Shown here: piece by piece, positions 12,741 through 23,043 of the stretch
Layout of the letters: every line of letters begins with the position of its first letter
Position numbering within the stretch: position 1 is the stretch's first letter
Source: Uranotaenia lowii
Taxonomy: Eukaryota; Arthropoda; Insecta; Diptera; Culicidae
NCBI RefSeq assembly: GCF_029784155.1
Contig: NC_073691.1
Span: 21,046,006-21,110,005, forward strand
Direction: 5' to 3'
Length of the DNA stretch: 64,000 bases
The notes under the pieces: model-generated
The model's database searches: none
What the model saw: the letters and a program-made list of their open reading frames with translations, nothing else
Told to the model about the DNA's origin: nothing
Program-made: the position numbers and the translations under genes

Positions 12741-14920
12741 AAGATTTTACGAATTTTTAAATCTATATATTAGGTCCAAATATTTTCCGATTGGTTTAAT
12801 GTATTTTTGAAAAGAGAACAACGAGTACAAAAACTTTTCGTTGAAAATTTGGTATAAATAAAAGAAAAAATACTCGAAGATTGTTGTTTTTTTTTTATAA
12901 TTATAATCAGAAACATTTTCCGGTACATAGAATTTATGAAAAAATTCCCTAACTACCCATGACAGAATAATCAACTAAAATAATTGAGAGACTGAGAAAT
13001 TAAAATTCAATCAAATATTTCCAATCAAAGAAACAGTAAACTGATTAATATGAACACTTAAAAATATAACAAGGGACCCGAAATTCTAATAACTTTCAGT
13101 AATGCTAAAGAATATTTTCAGCAGAAAAATTGTAAACTTACCTAAAATACAACCTAAAAATGACACTAAAAAATAACAAGATAAGAAAAAAAACGTTTAC
13201 ATTCTATACAAAAATTCTAATTCTAATTCTAATTTGCTTATTCAAGAGGGTAATAAACGAAAAAATGTGTTGGATCAATAGAAAAAAAAATCAAACAAAA
13301 GATACAGATACATCAAAAAGGTAAAATACGAAAACAAAAACTTTTGAAAAAAAAAATTGACGATCAAAAAATATCATCGATAACACAAGGCAAATAAATA
13401 ATTTAGAAGCTAATTTATATGCCATATGTATTTCCGTCAAATCTCGTTTTTTTTACATTCGAGGGTTAACTTTTGAAAATTAATTTAAAAATTTTGATCA
13501 CATTTCTGGATAAACTGTAGAACATTTGAAATTCATTTATAATAAAGGTTCTAAATCAACGATCAATTTTCTTGAAGACTACGAGTACTTTCTTTGAAAA
13601 AGGTACATAAGTATTCGTTTTGTTTATTTTTCCCCGTTTTTGTAAAATACCGGCAAGTTTAAAGAAATTTTAAACCAAAGGAATCTTAGATATTTTTTGA
13701 ACCCTAATTCAATACGTTTAGCAGTCTTCAGCAAAATTGATCAATATCGAGATTAAAATCACTAATACCAAAAACTCAAATTCGTTTTTTTTAGATGTCA
13801 GAAATAGTTATGATGTTTTCTGTTGAGTTTCCTAAAATTGGTGAAATCTATTTTTTGAACGCCATAGCACCAAAACAAGAGGTGATAGACATCTGATAAA
13901 AGATTCGAATAATGAACTTCATAAAAATCATGAAAATAAATTTTCCGAAATTAATTTTCAAAACTAAAGCACAAAAAAATTCGATTCCCTTTGAAATAAG
14001 ATAAAATATGCGAAAAATAAAGATTAGAATCAACAGAAAGAAAGCACAAACTCTAAACATTTAGAAAAACTAATCACACACTACATAGAAACTACGAATG
14101 TTTCGAAACCGAAATAAAATTATTTGATAGCCTGAATATCACTCCAAAACTTATAAGAAAAAAAAACTTTGCGGCTTCTGGAATGTTCGAACAAAAATAT
14201 CTTTGAAAACAAGGCAATAAAAGACGCTCTTGAATATTTTTATTTATTAACTTAGAATTTTCGCAGGTTGGCTTCAGGTTTGTCCGAAATTTACGGCAAA
14301 GCTTATTTAAAATATTTAAAATATCATTGGATAGAAAGTTTAATTTCATTCATCGCAGGGCAAGGTCCCTTCAAAAGTATTGGATATCTAAGCAGAATAT
14401 CTAATAACAGTTAAAATGGTATACAAACAATCATACAAAAAATTTAAATTTTAAAAAATTTAAAAAGCATAACACCATAAAATAAGATTACGTATGACAA
14501 AATGCACGGAAAACGCAAAAAAATCACTGTTAATAACAACAATTAAAACAAAAACTTAGGAAAAGTGTAGGGAAGCTATCTTTTTTGCCTAATGACCAAA
14601 AGCGAAGACCAATTGACAAATATCGGAGCGAAATTCAAACAAAAATAATAGAAGTCCCCTGATTTTTGTAGAATTATTGAACTGGTTAGTACGGTTTATC
14701 ACTCTTTTTTCGTCTGTACATATTTGGCATGGACAAAATTACAGCAATGTTCTGTTTCCTGAAATCCATTGCAAACTTGTACAAAATGTAAAAAAAAGTC
14801 TAACTCAATTCGAATCATGGCCGTTAGAACGGAGAGGGGGATGGTTTGGGGGTTAAAAACTCTCCATGAGGATTCGATTCAACATTAAAAATTAAAAATT
14901 CAGAATTCAATTATGATAAT
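12741..14920. other. AT-rich spacer, nothing recognised
   Basis: Over 2 kb of AT-rich DNA dense in stops. Short minus-strand ORFs of up to about 85 codons are lysine/isoleucine/phenylalanine-rich, as expected by chance at this composition. One minus-strand TTTTAG|GTAAGT string occurs near 13148 but lacks a good pyrimidine tract. Confidence 0.5.
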
Positions 14921-14924
14921 ACAA

Positions 14925-15722
14925 AATAGTTATTCAAGAGTAACAATTTAGACTCAAAACCTCAAAAACCCATCCCAAGTTCAAAAATTGTGCTACACTT
15001 TTTTCCAAATTTTCAGGTCTGAATTCGAAGGTTCTTATTCCATAGTTCCCATAACGAAAATTGTATTTCTGTTTTCGGATTCTGTATCCAATTCAGGATT
15101 CTTGATTTTCAATTCGAATAACCATAAGAGATGCATTTCATATCAAATTTGAATCAAAAATTGAATGTTTTTCGAGATCATATGCATTATTATTTTTTTT
15201 ATAAAAGTTTTCCGAATATGAAAAAAAAGAAAATTTTGTGTTTTATATTCAAATTAGTAGTTCTTAAACTCAATTCTTACAACTCAGGTTCAGATTCATC
15301 ATTTTAATTTCATATTTTTATTCAGATTTATTCAGATACACAAAACAAATTAAAAATAAATAACTTAAATAGTGAATTTAGATTAAACCTGAACTACAGA
15401 ATTTATTTTTGAATTCTGGTTTTGAATTCAAGTTCCAAATTTAAAAAATGATTTGGCTGTACAAGCTATTGTAAAATTAAATTTTAAAACCAACTTAAAT
15501 TGTCGAGGAATTCAAGATATCATGAACTTAAGATAACTTGTCAATTAAATTTTCTAAATTTCAAATTTTTTATCAAATTTTTTCAAACTTTATATTAAAA
15601 AATCATCCACAGGATTTTCATTATGGAATTGATTCTTTATGAAAAACATATTTGCAGTTCAAGAAACATTTACTTGATCTTCACCTGAAAAATCTGCACA
15701 AAATTCATTATCTTAACAATCC
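14925..15722 (+). repeat. Unclassified dispersed repeat, copy A
   Basis: About 800 bp homologous in order to 24952-26395. Shared landmarks are TTATTCAAGAGTAACAAT, TAGACTCAAAAC, AAACCCATCC, GGATTCTGTATCCA with GGATTCTTGATTTTCA, many GAATTCAGATT-like words, and at the right end ACAGGATTTTCATTATGG then TGATCTTCACCTGAAAAATC. Copy A is shorter, having lost internal sequence. No ORF longer than chance and no terminal repeats are visible, so it cannot be classed. Confidence 0.7.
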
Positions 15723-15726
15723 TTAC

Positions 15727-15821
15727 ACATTAAGGACCGCGAGGGAAGCTGTGCAGTCAAACACCAAAACTCGGCATTTTATATGAAAACGAGATACCTC
15801 GTATTTGGTCCGCAATGTGAT
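15727..15821. mobile_element. Very short palindromic MITE-like unit
   Basis: The segment begins CACATTAAGGACCGCGAGG and ends ATTTGGTCCGCAATGTG, which is its imperfect inverted complement (CACATTGCGGACCAAAT). A second palindrome (AACGAGATACCTCGT) lies just inside the right end. About 95 bp. No target duplication could be paired. It may be a minimal MITE or a decayed fragment of one. Confidence 0.5.
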
Positions 15822-16053
15822 AATATTGCAGTTTAGAAGATAAGGCTTGTTTGATTTGAATATAGAATAACTTTTTTTTAGAAATGGAAAGCTCTCATAA
15901 AAAAATTTTTTTAATGCTTAAATCAGACTAATCTACCAGACTCTTAAATAAATTCAAAAATTTTAATCATCGATGAATGCGAATTCCTCTTAGGTATAAA
16001 ATCAATTTTCCAAAGTTAAGATTTTCTACGAGAATTTTTGATGTAAAAAAGTA

Positions 16054-16978
16054 TGGGAGAGTGGGGAATCATGGGCCACTTTTTTTCGTTGTTCCATAAC
16101 TTTTTTATTATAAAAGATAAAATGAAAAAAAAAAATTGTTTGGTTTTCTACATTTTCAAGGAATCATAAGGTATATTTAAAAATTTTGAATAAGTTATTT
16201 TCCCAAAATTCTGACTGTTTGAAAAAAAGCAATATTTTTTGGATTTGGAAAAATGGTGGGGAATCGGCCACCAAATCCAAATTGACAAAATATCATGCAA
16301 AGTTTATGAGTTGACCCAAAACTGTGATTTCCTAATTCAATTCGTTATTTTAAAGCAATTTCAGATGATGAAATAAAAAAGAGAGCTGTGTATGACCGCA
16401 TAGATTCCAAAACCTGGCTCGCGAATTTTTTGGCAAAATTTCTTATATAGGATGGGCAAAATATTTTTCATAACTCTTCATTTGGCATAAGAAAACATTA
16501 CAGATAGGAAAAACGTATTTTAAGTTCTGAATGTGTATAAAAACTTAAAAATATAGGCGATTCAAGATGTGTGGCCCAGGATTCCCCACAAGCTATGATT
16601 TGCAAATTGGCTGCGTTTGTGTGACTTATTTATGTTTCATCAAAAATTCCTTTTCCACGTGAAAGATCATGACAAAACTAAGATCATAAGCGTATGAGCA
16701 TATTTTTGTTATGCACTTTAGGTTCCCCATCGATGAAATTAGCGGGTGTTTTTTTAATTATGTAAGTTAATTTTTCTAACTTTTTTAGCTTGATAAATAA
16801 AAGAAGCATATAATGCGTATTTCAGTCAACAACATACAGGAATATATGCTCACGCAAAGTGACGACGATGACAGTTGGTTTGAGATTTTTATCTCAACAC
16901 ACATCAGAGATATTAAAAGTGGCCCACGTTTCCCCATGGCCCACGTTTCCCCATGGTCCACGATACCCCACTCTCCCC
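16054..16978. mobile_element. TA-flanked TIR element (GGGAGAGTGGGG ends)
   Basis: The left end TGGGAGAGTGGGGAATC and the right end GGGGAGAGTGGGGTATC (inverted) form good terminal repeats, each followed inward by TGGGCC or TGGACC. The element is flanked by TA on both sides (16052-16053 and 16979-16980), as in Tc1/mariner-like or related superfamilies. The interior repeats the GTGGCCC...CCCCA theme several times, including two 17-bp tandem copies at about 16920-16953. No transposase is present; a 60-codon ORF at 16813 is incidental. Confidence 0.75.
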
Positions 16979-16980
16979 TA

Positions 16981-17379
16981 CTTAAGAATGAATAGTCATA
17001 TAGTTACAAACATAATTGTTTTATTTTTTTGTATTTGTGCATTGTTGCATTGTTGGGCAAAACCAACCTCCTCCCCTCTTCCGAAGAGTCGGTTCTTCCT
17101 ACGGCCCTGATTTGGATGCATATAGATGATGCCTTTTGATGGTATGATTTTTAATATAATAGTTTGGTTTAAAATTTTTGAAAATTGAAGTTTAAATAAT
17201 AGTTTTCTTTACTTTTGAAAGAAACAAATGAAGATGCTGTATAACAGAATGGTCCTAAATTTGGTTGGATAGAGATATTTTAAATCTAGTCACGGTGTCT
17301 TTTAAGAACGATTTTAAGAATAATTTTTGCTAAACACAAGCCGAAAAAACTCCTCAAAAAAAGATGTTTCCAGTCGAAT
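16981..17379. other. AT-rich spacer, nothing recognised
   Basis: No ORF, repeat or TIR identified. A CCTCCTCCCCTCTTCC pyrimidine tract near 17070 has no adjacent acceptor-exon structure. Confidence 0.45.
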
Positions 17380-18985
17380 TTTCTACCACAAAAGAAAAAA
17401 AAATCAGCATCTTTGAAAATTGGCAACATTCTAGAGGAGATTCTCCCCAATCCGTCACAAAAATCGATCGGGGGATCTAGAACAACTTTTGTTTGTTTAA
17501 AGATTTGCGAACTAAATACGCCAGCAAGTTGTTAAAGTTTTCACTTATAATTATTCCTAAAAAAATTCAAAATGTCCCGTTTTCAAGCTAAGATGAATGC
17601 AAAATCCTTCAAAAATAAATAGTAACTACAAATATTTTGATGCAAAAGATTTTTTTTTGTAACGGCATACCAAACTCCTCTACACCAAAAAGCTCATATG
17701 AGCCCCCTGGTAATGTACGCTACTGTTTCTTTAAGTTCAAATATAAAACTTAAAACGCGAGCAAATTTTAATCATGCTACGAACACAAATTTTCATTATG
17801 TAGTGTGAGGAAATGTGCAATATAACGTAATTAGATAACAATTAGAACCTCAATACAAAATATTTCCTTTGAGAGATTTCAAAAAATTTTAGCCAAAAAC
17901 CATAGAATTTCTTTCGAAATTTTTAAATCCTCAGATTTTTTTTCAGAATTAGCTGTTAAAATAACTGACAACACTGTAGAAATTTTGAAAAAATATTGTT
18001 ATAAAGGTGTATTCTCCGTTATTTTTTTTTATCGAAGACAGAATGGAGTTTCGAGTTGATGGGAGAGAGTTGCAATTGAATCATTTAGCATAGGGTAGCC
18101 AGATTGCCGGGTTTGTCCGGGTTTGCCCGGATATTTAAGGAAAAATTTAAGAACAGTCCGGCTCGGCATGGCTCAAATTTGGCAAATTTGGAAAGTTTTA
18201 TAAAAATGATCATGAAAGATTCCCATTAAGCCCAAATTACGATTAAAAATCTGTCGATTAGTTTTGATTAAAAATTTATTTATTTTATTTTTGTTGAGTA
18301 TTTTCTGGGTTTTGACAAAATTTGCCAGGATATTTCCCGGATTTATGATCGTAAATTTGGAAATCAATTGCCCGGATTTTGCCAGGATTTTATATGAAAT
18401 AGCCTGGATTTTGCACAAAAAAATCTGGCAGCCTTAATTTACCATTGTTTATGATATTATTTCTCCATTAGAACTGATTTTCTATATCTATTGCCATAGG
18501 TTTTAGAACTGTAACGAGCTTCTACACTTTACAGAGTGTTAAATCATTTTTTAAGAATTAAAACATACACCTTTATAACAGTTTTTTTGTATATATTTTT
18601 TACAATTTTTCTAGTTGTTTTATCAGCTAATACCAGAAAAATGTTATTGATATTTCTAAAATTATCTTAAAAATATATTACTTTTTTGCCAACATTTTTG
18701 GTTCAAAATTTTTTTATCAAAATTTCTGGAGGTATTATTTATTTTCGTTGAAATTTAAATACAATGAAGTTTGAAAATGGATTATTTGAAGTTTTTTGGA
18801 ATCATTATAAGTGGATTTTTTTGTTTTGAAAATGTGCTGATGTATTTGTTCACGGTTCTTTAATAAAAAATAAAGTTGTTCTAGACCCCCCGATCGATTT
18901 TTTCCTGAATAGTGCGTTGGATAGGGAAGGATCTCCTTTAAATTGTGGCAAAGCTTCAGAGATGCTGAATTTTTTTTTTAAGGTA
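17380..18985. mobile_element. Foldback element with long inverted arms, interrupted by a MITE
   Basis: The left arm (about 17380-17680) and the right arm (about 18690-18985) are imperfect inverted copies. Mirrored pairs include AATCAGCATCTTTGAAA with ATTCAGCATCTCTGAAG, ATCGATCGGGGGATCTAGAA with ATCGATCGGGGGGTCTAGAA, and CACTTATAATTATTCC with CACTTATAATGATTCC. The outermost boundaries and target duplication are unclear. The interior contains a separate hAT-like MITE at 18091-18436. No transposase ORF. Confidence 0.65.
18091..18436 (+). mobile_element. hAT-like MITE, family 2
   Basis: A 346-bp element beginning TAGGGTAGCCAGATTGCCGG and ending AATCTGGCAGCCTTA. The flanking octamers ATTTAGCA (18083-18090) and ATTTACCA (18437-18444) differ at one base, consistent with an aged 8-bp target duplication. 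Family landmarks are AAGAACAGTCCGGC, ATGATCATGAAAG, TTTTTGTTGAGTATTTTCTGG and GCCCGGATTTTGCCAGG. Non-coding. Confidence 0.8.
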
Positions 18986-20005
18986 AAGAAAGAGACAACG
19001 CCGTGGTAGTGGTTAAAAATAATTTTAAACTTCACAATATAGTGACTACGGGCGCGTTTGAGTCAGAAATTGACCTTGTGCAGCTAATCAAGTACAAAAA
19101 TGATATTATTTGGGATAACGCACATTTACATACATATTTTGGCATTATTCTTTGAAAATTGGAAATAATTTCGTTTCGGTATAAAAAAAAAATTTGAAAT
19201 ATTAAACATTATGAACTCAGTATTTAGAAAGTGTCATCGAAATCAAAAGTACACAATTTTATTTTTTTTTTTTTTTTTCAAATAAAAAAATAGGAAGGAT
19301 AAGGACAACCAACAAAAAAACGAAAAAAAGATCAAACCCGCTAATAGTCACTCGTTATTATCGAACTCTTAGCGGGTACAATTGTACGTACAATTGTTGA
19401 ACAGCACATGATAAGTCATTAAGTGCTATATTAATGCCGCTGGTGGTGCTAACAACCCGAAATCGTAACTCATCAGAGAGTTAGCTCAAGCGCGTTCCGT
19501 TCGAAAAAAGGGAAGAAACTTAACGAACCGATACGATACCGAGTTAAATTGTAGCAATTTGCTTCTTATGTATCCATGTGTTGGTTTTTTTCAGTTGCGT
19601 ATTTTTACAGCAGATTTTTGAACGTTTCAATTTTTTTTTCAATCCTTTATTGTATATTTTTTTGGGTTTTGTTTTATTTTTGTCGGTTTTTAGTTATCAT
19701 ATATTTCCCCCTTTTTTAAGTCGTAACTTACGTAACTTATGACATATTGTATTCCGGTTTAGACTTTGTTTTTTCGAGACTTGTCTAAACCCACAAGTAG
19801 TGACACAACCGAAAAACCCGAATTTCAAATATCGCAATATGATATTTAGACTGGTGACTTTCCCGGGAGTCAACCGGCTCTAAGAAATGAACCTGTTTTT
19901 GGTGGGTAACCAGCTCAAACCGTGATCGGAACAGTCGCAAAACCTATCGTCAACCCATTACGTCAGGTCAAAAATCTACGGGCACACGTGATACGAAAAA
20001 ATGCA
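18986..20005. other. Unique region upstream of candidate exon
   Basis: AT-rich to about 19330, with a long T run at 19260-19278, then more mixed sequence. 19430-19560 and 19790-20000 contain CG-containing phrases of promoter-proximal character (for example CATTACGTCAGG near 19956, which resembles a CRE-like site). No ORF. Confidence 0.35.
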
Positions 20006-20011
20006 AAAAAG

Positions 20012-20020
20012 TATAAAAAG
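20012..20020 (+). promoter_or_regulatory. TATA-box-like element
   Basis: TATAAAAAG lies in an otherwise mixed sequence, about 560 bases upstream of the 5'UTR-like block that precedes the candidate start codon at 20917. A transcript starting about 30 bases downstream would carry a long leader. The match is good but short AT-rich motifs are common in this genome. Confidence 0.25.
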
Positions 20021-20579
20021 TGACTAAGCAACTTTTCAAACTGGGTGAAGGAAATATTTTCGCTAAGCCTGGGGATGGATGAAAGCAATAAAAAACACTA
20101 AGTTTACGATCGAACCTGTCCCCTAATTAGCATACCACGCGATTTGGGAAAGAAATTTTTTTCTACTAGTTTTTAATCTGGGTACTGGACAGTGTTGATT
20201 GATTTTCGTTAAAATAATAACAGGTTGGTGAAAAATACAGCGAAGAACCTTCGAAGGGCGTTAATGTTTTTCTAAGGAAAAAAAAACCCAAACCCAATGT
20301 ACCGGAACTCTTTGAACTTTGATCGATTCGAGCTAAAAGTGACGTGTTTTCTTTGTCTTAAGAAAGAAAAAAATGGCTTTTGTTTTTCTTCAGCAGTTGT
20401 TTGGTTTCTCGGCTCCTCCTTGTAAATAACTGAATAAATAAGTGATTGGCACTCATCGTCGTCTTCGTCTCGGGCAAATGATTTTGTGAAGAAGCTCCCA
20501 TCAACAGCAGAAGAAAAATAAAAATAAAACAAACCCGGCATCGGCGAGAAATAGTTATCACCGCCAATGGCGTTTTCGA

Positions 20580-20946
20580 TTTGGGGGCGCCACCAAACTT
20601 AAGTTCGGCTTAAGCTAGGCTCCTGAAGTATATCCCCGGACACTTGAACGTGGATGAACAGCGGCAACAGGTGTGAATTACTGCCGATTTAAGTGAAGTA
20701 CCCATGAGCAGCCGAATCAAGCAACTGAGACGGCGGAAATTTGAATGTGAAGTGGATTTTTGGTGCCTCCATATATGAATCATTACATTACAAGTGTTGG
20801 CTAAGCTTCTGTGGGAAAGTGAAAAGTGTGAGCATCTGTGAAGAAGGAAAAAAGTGAATCAGTGTGATCAGGAAGCAAACACAAAAACCCGCACCAAGGT
20901 GGAGCATTTCATCAACATGGGCTACCTGCAGGATCTGCAGCTTAAG
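20580..20946 (+). other. Candidate 5'UTR and first coding exon
   Basis: The stretch has the look of a dipteran 5' leader: moderate GC, with phrases such as GTGAAAAGTGTGAGCATCTGTGAAG and AAAAAAGTGAATCAGTG, and none of the satellite or MITE sequence found on either side. It ends in an ATG in strong Kozak context (CAACATGG, 20917) and ten codons later meets a splice-donor-like AAG|GTAGGC at 20946/20947. Upstream ATGs are present. The downstream exon was not found, so the gene cannot be named. Confidence 0.35.
20917..20946 (+). CDS. Candidate first coding exon fragment, MGYLQDLQLK
   Basis: Ten codons from an ATG whose context CAACATGG matches the Drosophila Kozak preference, ending at AAG|GTAGGC, a plausible donor in phase 0. 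The peptide is too short for family recognition. A frame that opens upstream at 20854 and runs to 21222 without a stop also includes these codons. Beyond 20946, however, the translation becomes lysine-rich and crosses AT-rich sequence, as expected for intron read-through. The following intron would have to be long, since no clear acceptor-plus-coding exon is seen downstream. Confidence 0.3.
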
Positions 20947-21089
20947 GTAGGCGAATGCGACAAACCGGGAGGATCTCCGAGAAAGGTGTTTCTCGAAATG
21001 TTAAAAATCTCGTTTGAAACCTCAAACCTAAGCTTCATTCACATTTATTTGTTCAAAAAACCAAAAAAAAAAACTTTGATACATTTCGT

Positions 21090-21312
21090 GGAAGTTGCTG
21101 GCGCCATTATTGTTGACAAAATCGTGGCGCCGGCTACGCCAAACTTGAAAAACTATCGTTTAAAAACCATAGGCAACCCATCACGTGTGTTTATTGAGAG
21201 CCCAGTACAACCCCATATTTAAAAGATTTGTGGACGTCGCTGGTGTCATGTCGGCTAATCTATTTAAAAAAAATGTCTCCGGAAGTGTGTCTGCCGATGT
21301 TGCAGTTGTAGC
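21090..21312. other. Short GC-rich stretch with repeated GGCGCC/GCCGGC words
   Basis: Contains GTTGCTGGCGCCATTATTG, GTGGCGCCGGCTACGCC and GTCGCTGGTGTCATGTCGG. Related words (GATCGCTGGCGTGGC, GGTGCCGGCAATGG, GGTGCCGGCCACG) recur at 22148, 21680 and 23180. This suggests fragments of one old repeat split by later insertions. No protein is recognised. Confidence 0.3.
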
Positions 21313-21600
21313 CAAGTTGCTGAAATTACAAAAAGATCTATAATTTCTCAGAATTTTGAGGGAAATTTCATCACAGAATCTGTGCCACAGAACACAGAAT
21401 TTTAGAAATACTCATAGATTTCACGGATCTTTTGAAATTAGAACATTTTTTTCAAAATCATAATTTTCTATGTAAATAATCCATTTTAGATTTCTTAAAT
21501 TTTTATTTCTAAACATGCTTAGTATGGAAATTTCAATTATTTTTTCTGAAGTAAAATGTAAAAAGACTCAATTTTTCTACACTTTTCAACAAAACAAATG
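21313..21600 (+). mobile_element. hAT-like MITE, family 1, right end lost
   Basis: Begins CAAGTTGCTGAAATTACA, a decayed family-1 terminus. It follows the 29197 copy closely through AATTTCTCAGAATTTTGAGG, ATCACAGAATCTGTGCCACAG and AACACAGAATTTT. Similarity fades after about 21600 and the right terminal repeat is not found. Confidence 0.65.
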
Positions 21601-22186
21601 AAAATAGCTTGGTTGTAGCTCAGAAGGAACTGAAATTGTTTTTTTTTTTTTTAAGTTTGCTACGTTTACAAAAACAATGGTGCCGGCAATGGTCCATTCA
21701 TGTTCACAAGACTTTTATAAACGTAAGAAAGTTCTAATTTCTAAATTATCTTAACGCATTCGTATATGTGTCTGATAATATGATATCATAAATTCTTCCA
21801 AACATTTTTTGAAGTCAGAGTATTGTTTCTAGACGAATGTCTAAAACTTCTTTCTCAGACTTTTTTTGTTAATATTATGTCTCCGGTCATGGAGACCTCC
21901 GGGGTGGGAGGGGGGAGAGCAAGCAAGCAAGATATTCTACTCTTCACTAAAAATTTGAAAATCGTAATCAAATTTTTATGATCTAGCTTAGCTTAGCTTA
22001 GTTAGCTTTATTGACTACTCATATCCACCTTAAATTATTGAACTCGAATTGCTCCATTTACAGGTTTTTTTTTGTTATAAAAAATAGGTTCTAGAAAAAC
22101 TTCGTATTTTTTTCATTTAATTTCAAACTATACAGTTCGAATTCCATGATCGCTGGCGTGGCTAAGCAGAACAAGTTCCACGTCGC
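21601..22186. other. Spacer, nothing recognised
   Basis: Includes a purine-rich GGGGTGGGAGGGGGGAGAG near 21900, followed by short tandem GCAAGCAAGCAA and TTAGCTTAGCTTAG stretches. No ORF or TIR. Confidence 0.45.
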
Positions 22187-22191
22187 CAATG

Positions 22192-23038
22192 CACTATGGG
22201 CAGTTCCATACTATGAGGCGGCAAAAAGTATGATTAAGTGTTTTGGACTTTTTTGTAATTTTTTTAAGTTTTTGTATGAAAATTACTATTTTGACTAATT
22301 TAAAATAAATTCATACCAATTTTTTCATAAACAACTTTTAAAGTAGGATGCTTGGTGTTATTTGATTACTTTTTATTTCTTTCGAAAACCGGGTTTTGAA
22401 CTAATTAATCAAAAAATGATAAACTTAATCAATAAATGACAACTCAAGAGAAAAATGTGTGAAATGATTGATCAATAATGAGAAACATTTTTTTTGACAA
22501 ACCAGCATCAACTTTGTTGAATTTATACTTATAGAAGAGTAAAAATTACCCATTTGCATGATATTTTCAGCTTTATATGACTATATCTCAAAAAACGGTG
22601 CTTTAATGTGCCTGAAATCTCTTTATTGTATTTTTAGGGCTTTAAACTAGATCTTGATAGTGAAAAAAGTATAGGGAAACGCGGGGATTTTTCTTGGCAA
22701 GGCTTTAAAGTTTTTGACTTTTGAAAAAAAATATTATTTACTCATTTTTATCATAGATCAATTTAGTGTGTAAAATTTTTGAATTGTTCAAATGATAGCT
22801 TTAAATTTAAGAAAGAAATGTTTTCCATAGAAATATATGGGATTTTTTTTTTTTTCTTCATCATATAAATTTTTCAATTTTTCAATGTCTAATGTCTGTG
22901 GTACGTTCAGTATTCAAGATAATGAGTTGAAAAATTGGGAATATCTAAGTCAAATATTAAGTCATTAACTAGTAAAAATAAAAAAGCGATCCGATAAAGT
23001 TCCGTTTTTGACTTTTTGCCACCTCAAACCCCATAGTG
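22192..23038. mobile_element. Transib-like non-autonomous element
   Basis: Ends are inverted repeats: left CACTATGGGC, right (inverted) CACTATGGGG. Each is followed inward by GAGGYGGCAAAAAGT (22215 and, inverted, 23011-23025). Both sides carry the pentamer CAATG (22187-22191 and 23039-23043). Transib transposons have CACWATG-type termini and 5-bp target duplications, so the match is specific, although the duplication is not the GC-rich type often reported for the superfamily. The 847-bp interior is AT-rich without a transposase ORF. Confidence 0.7.
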
Positions 23039-23043
23039 CAATG

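Noticed and set aside
13136..13170. Minus-strand ratchet point TTTTAG|GTAAGT
   Set aside because: The upstream tract is interrupted by purines and lies in featureless AT-rich DNA; probably chance.
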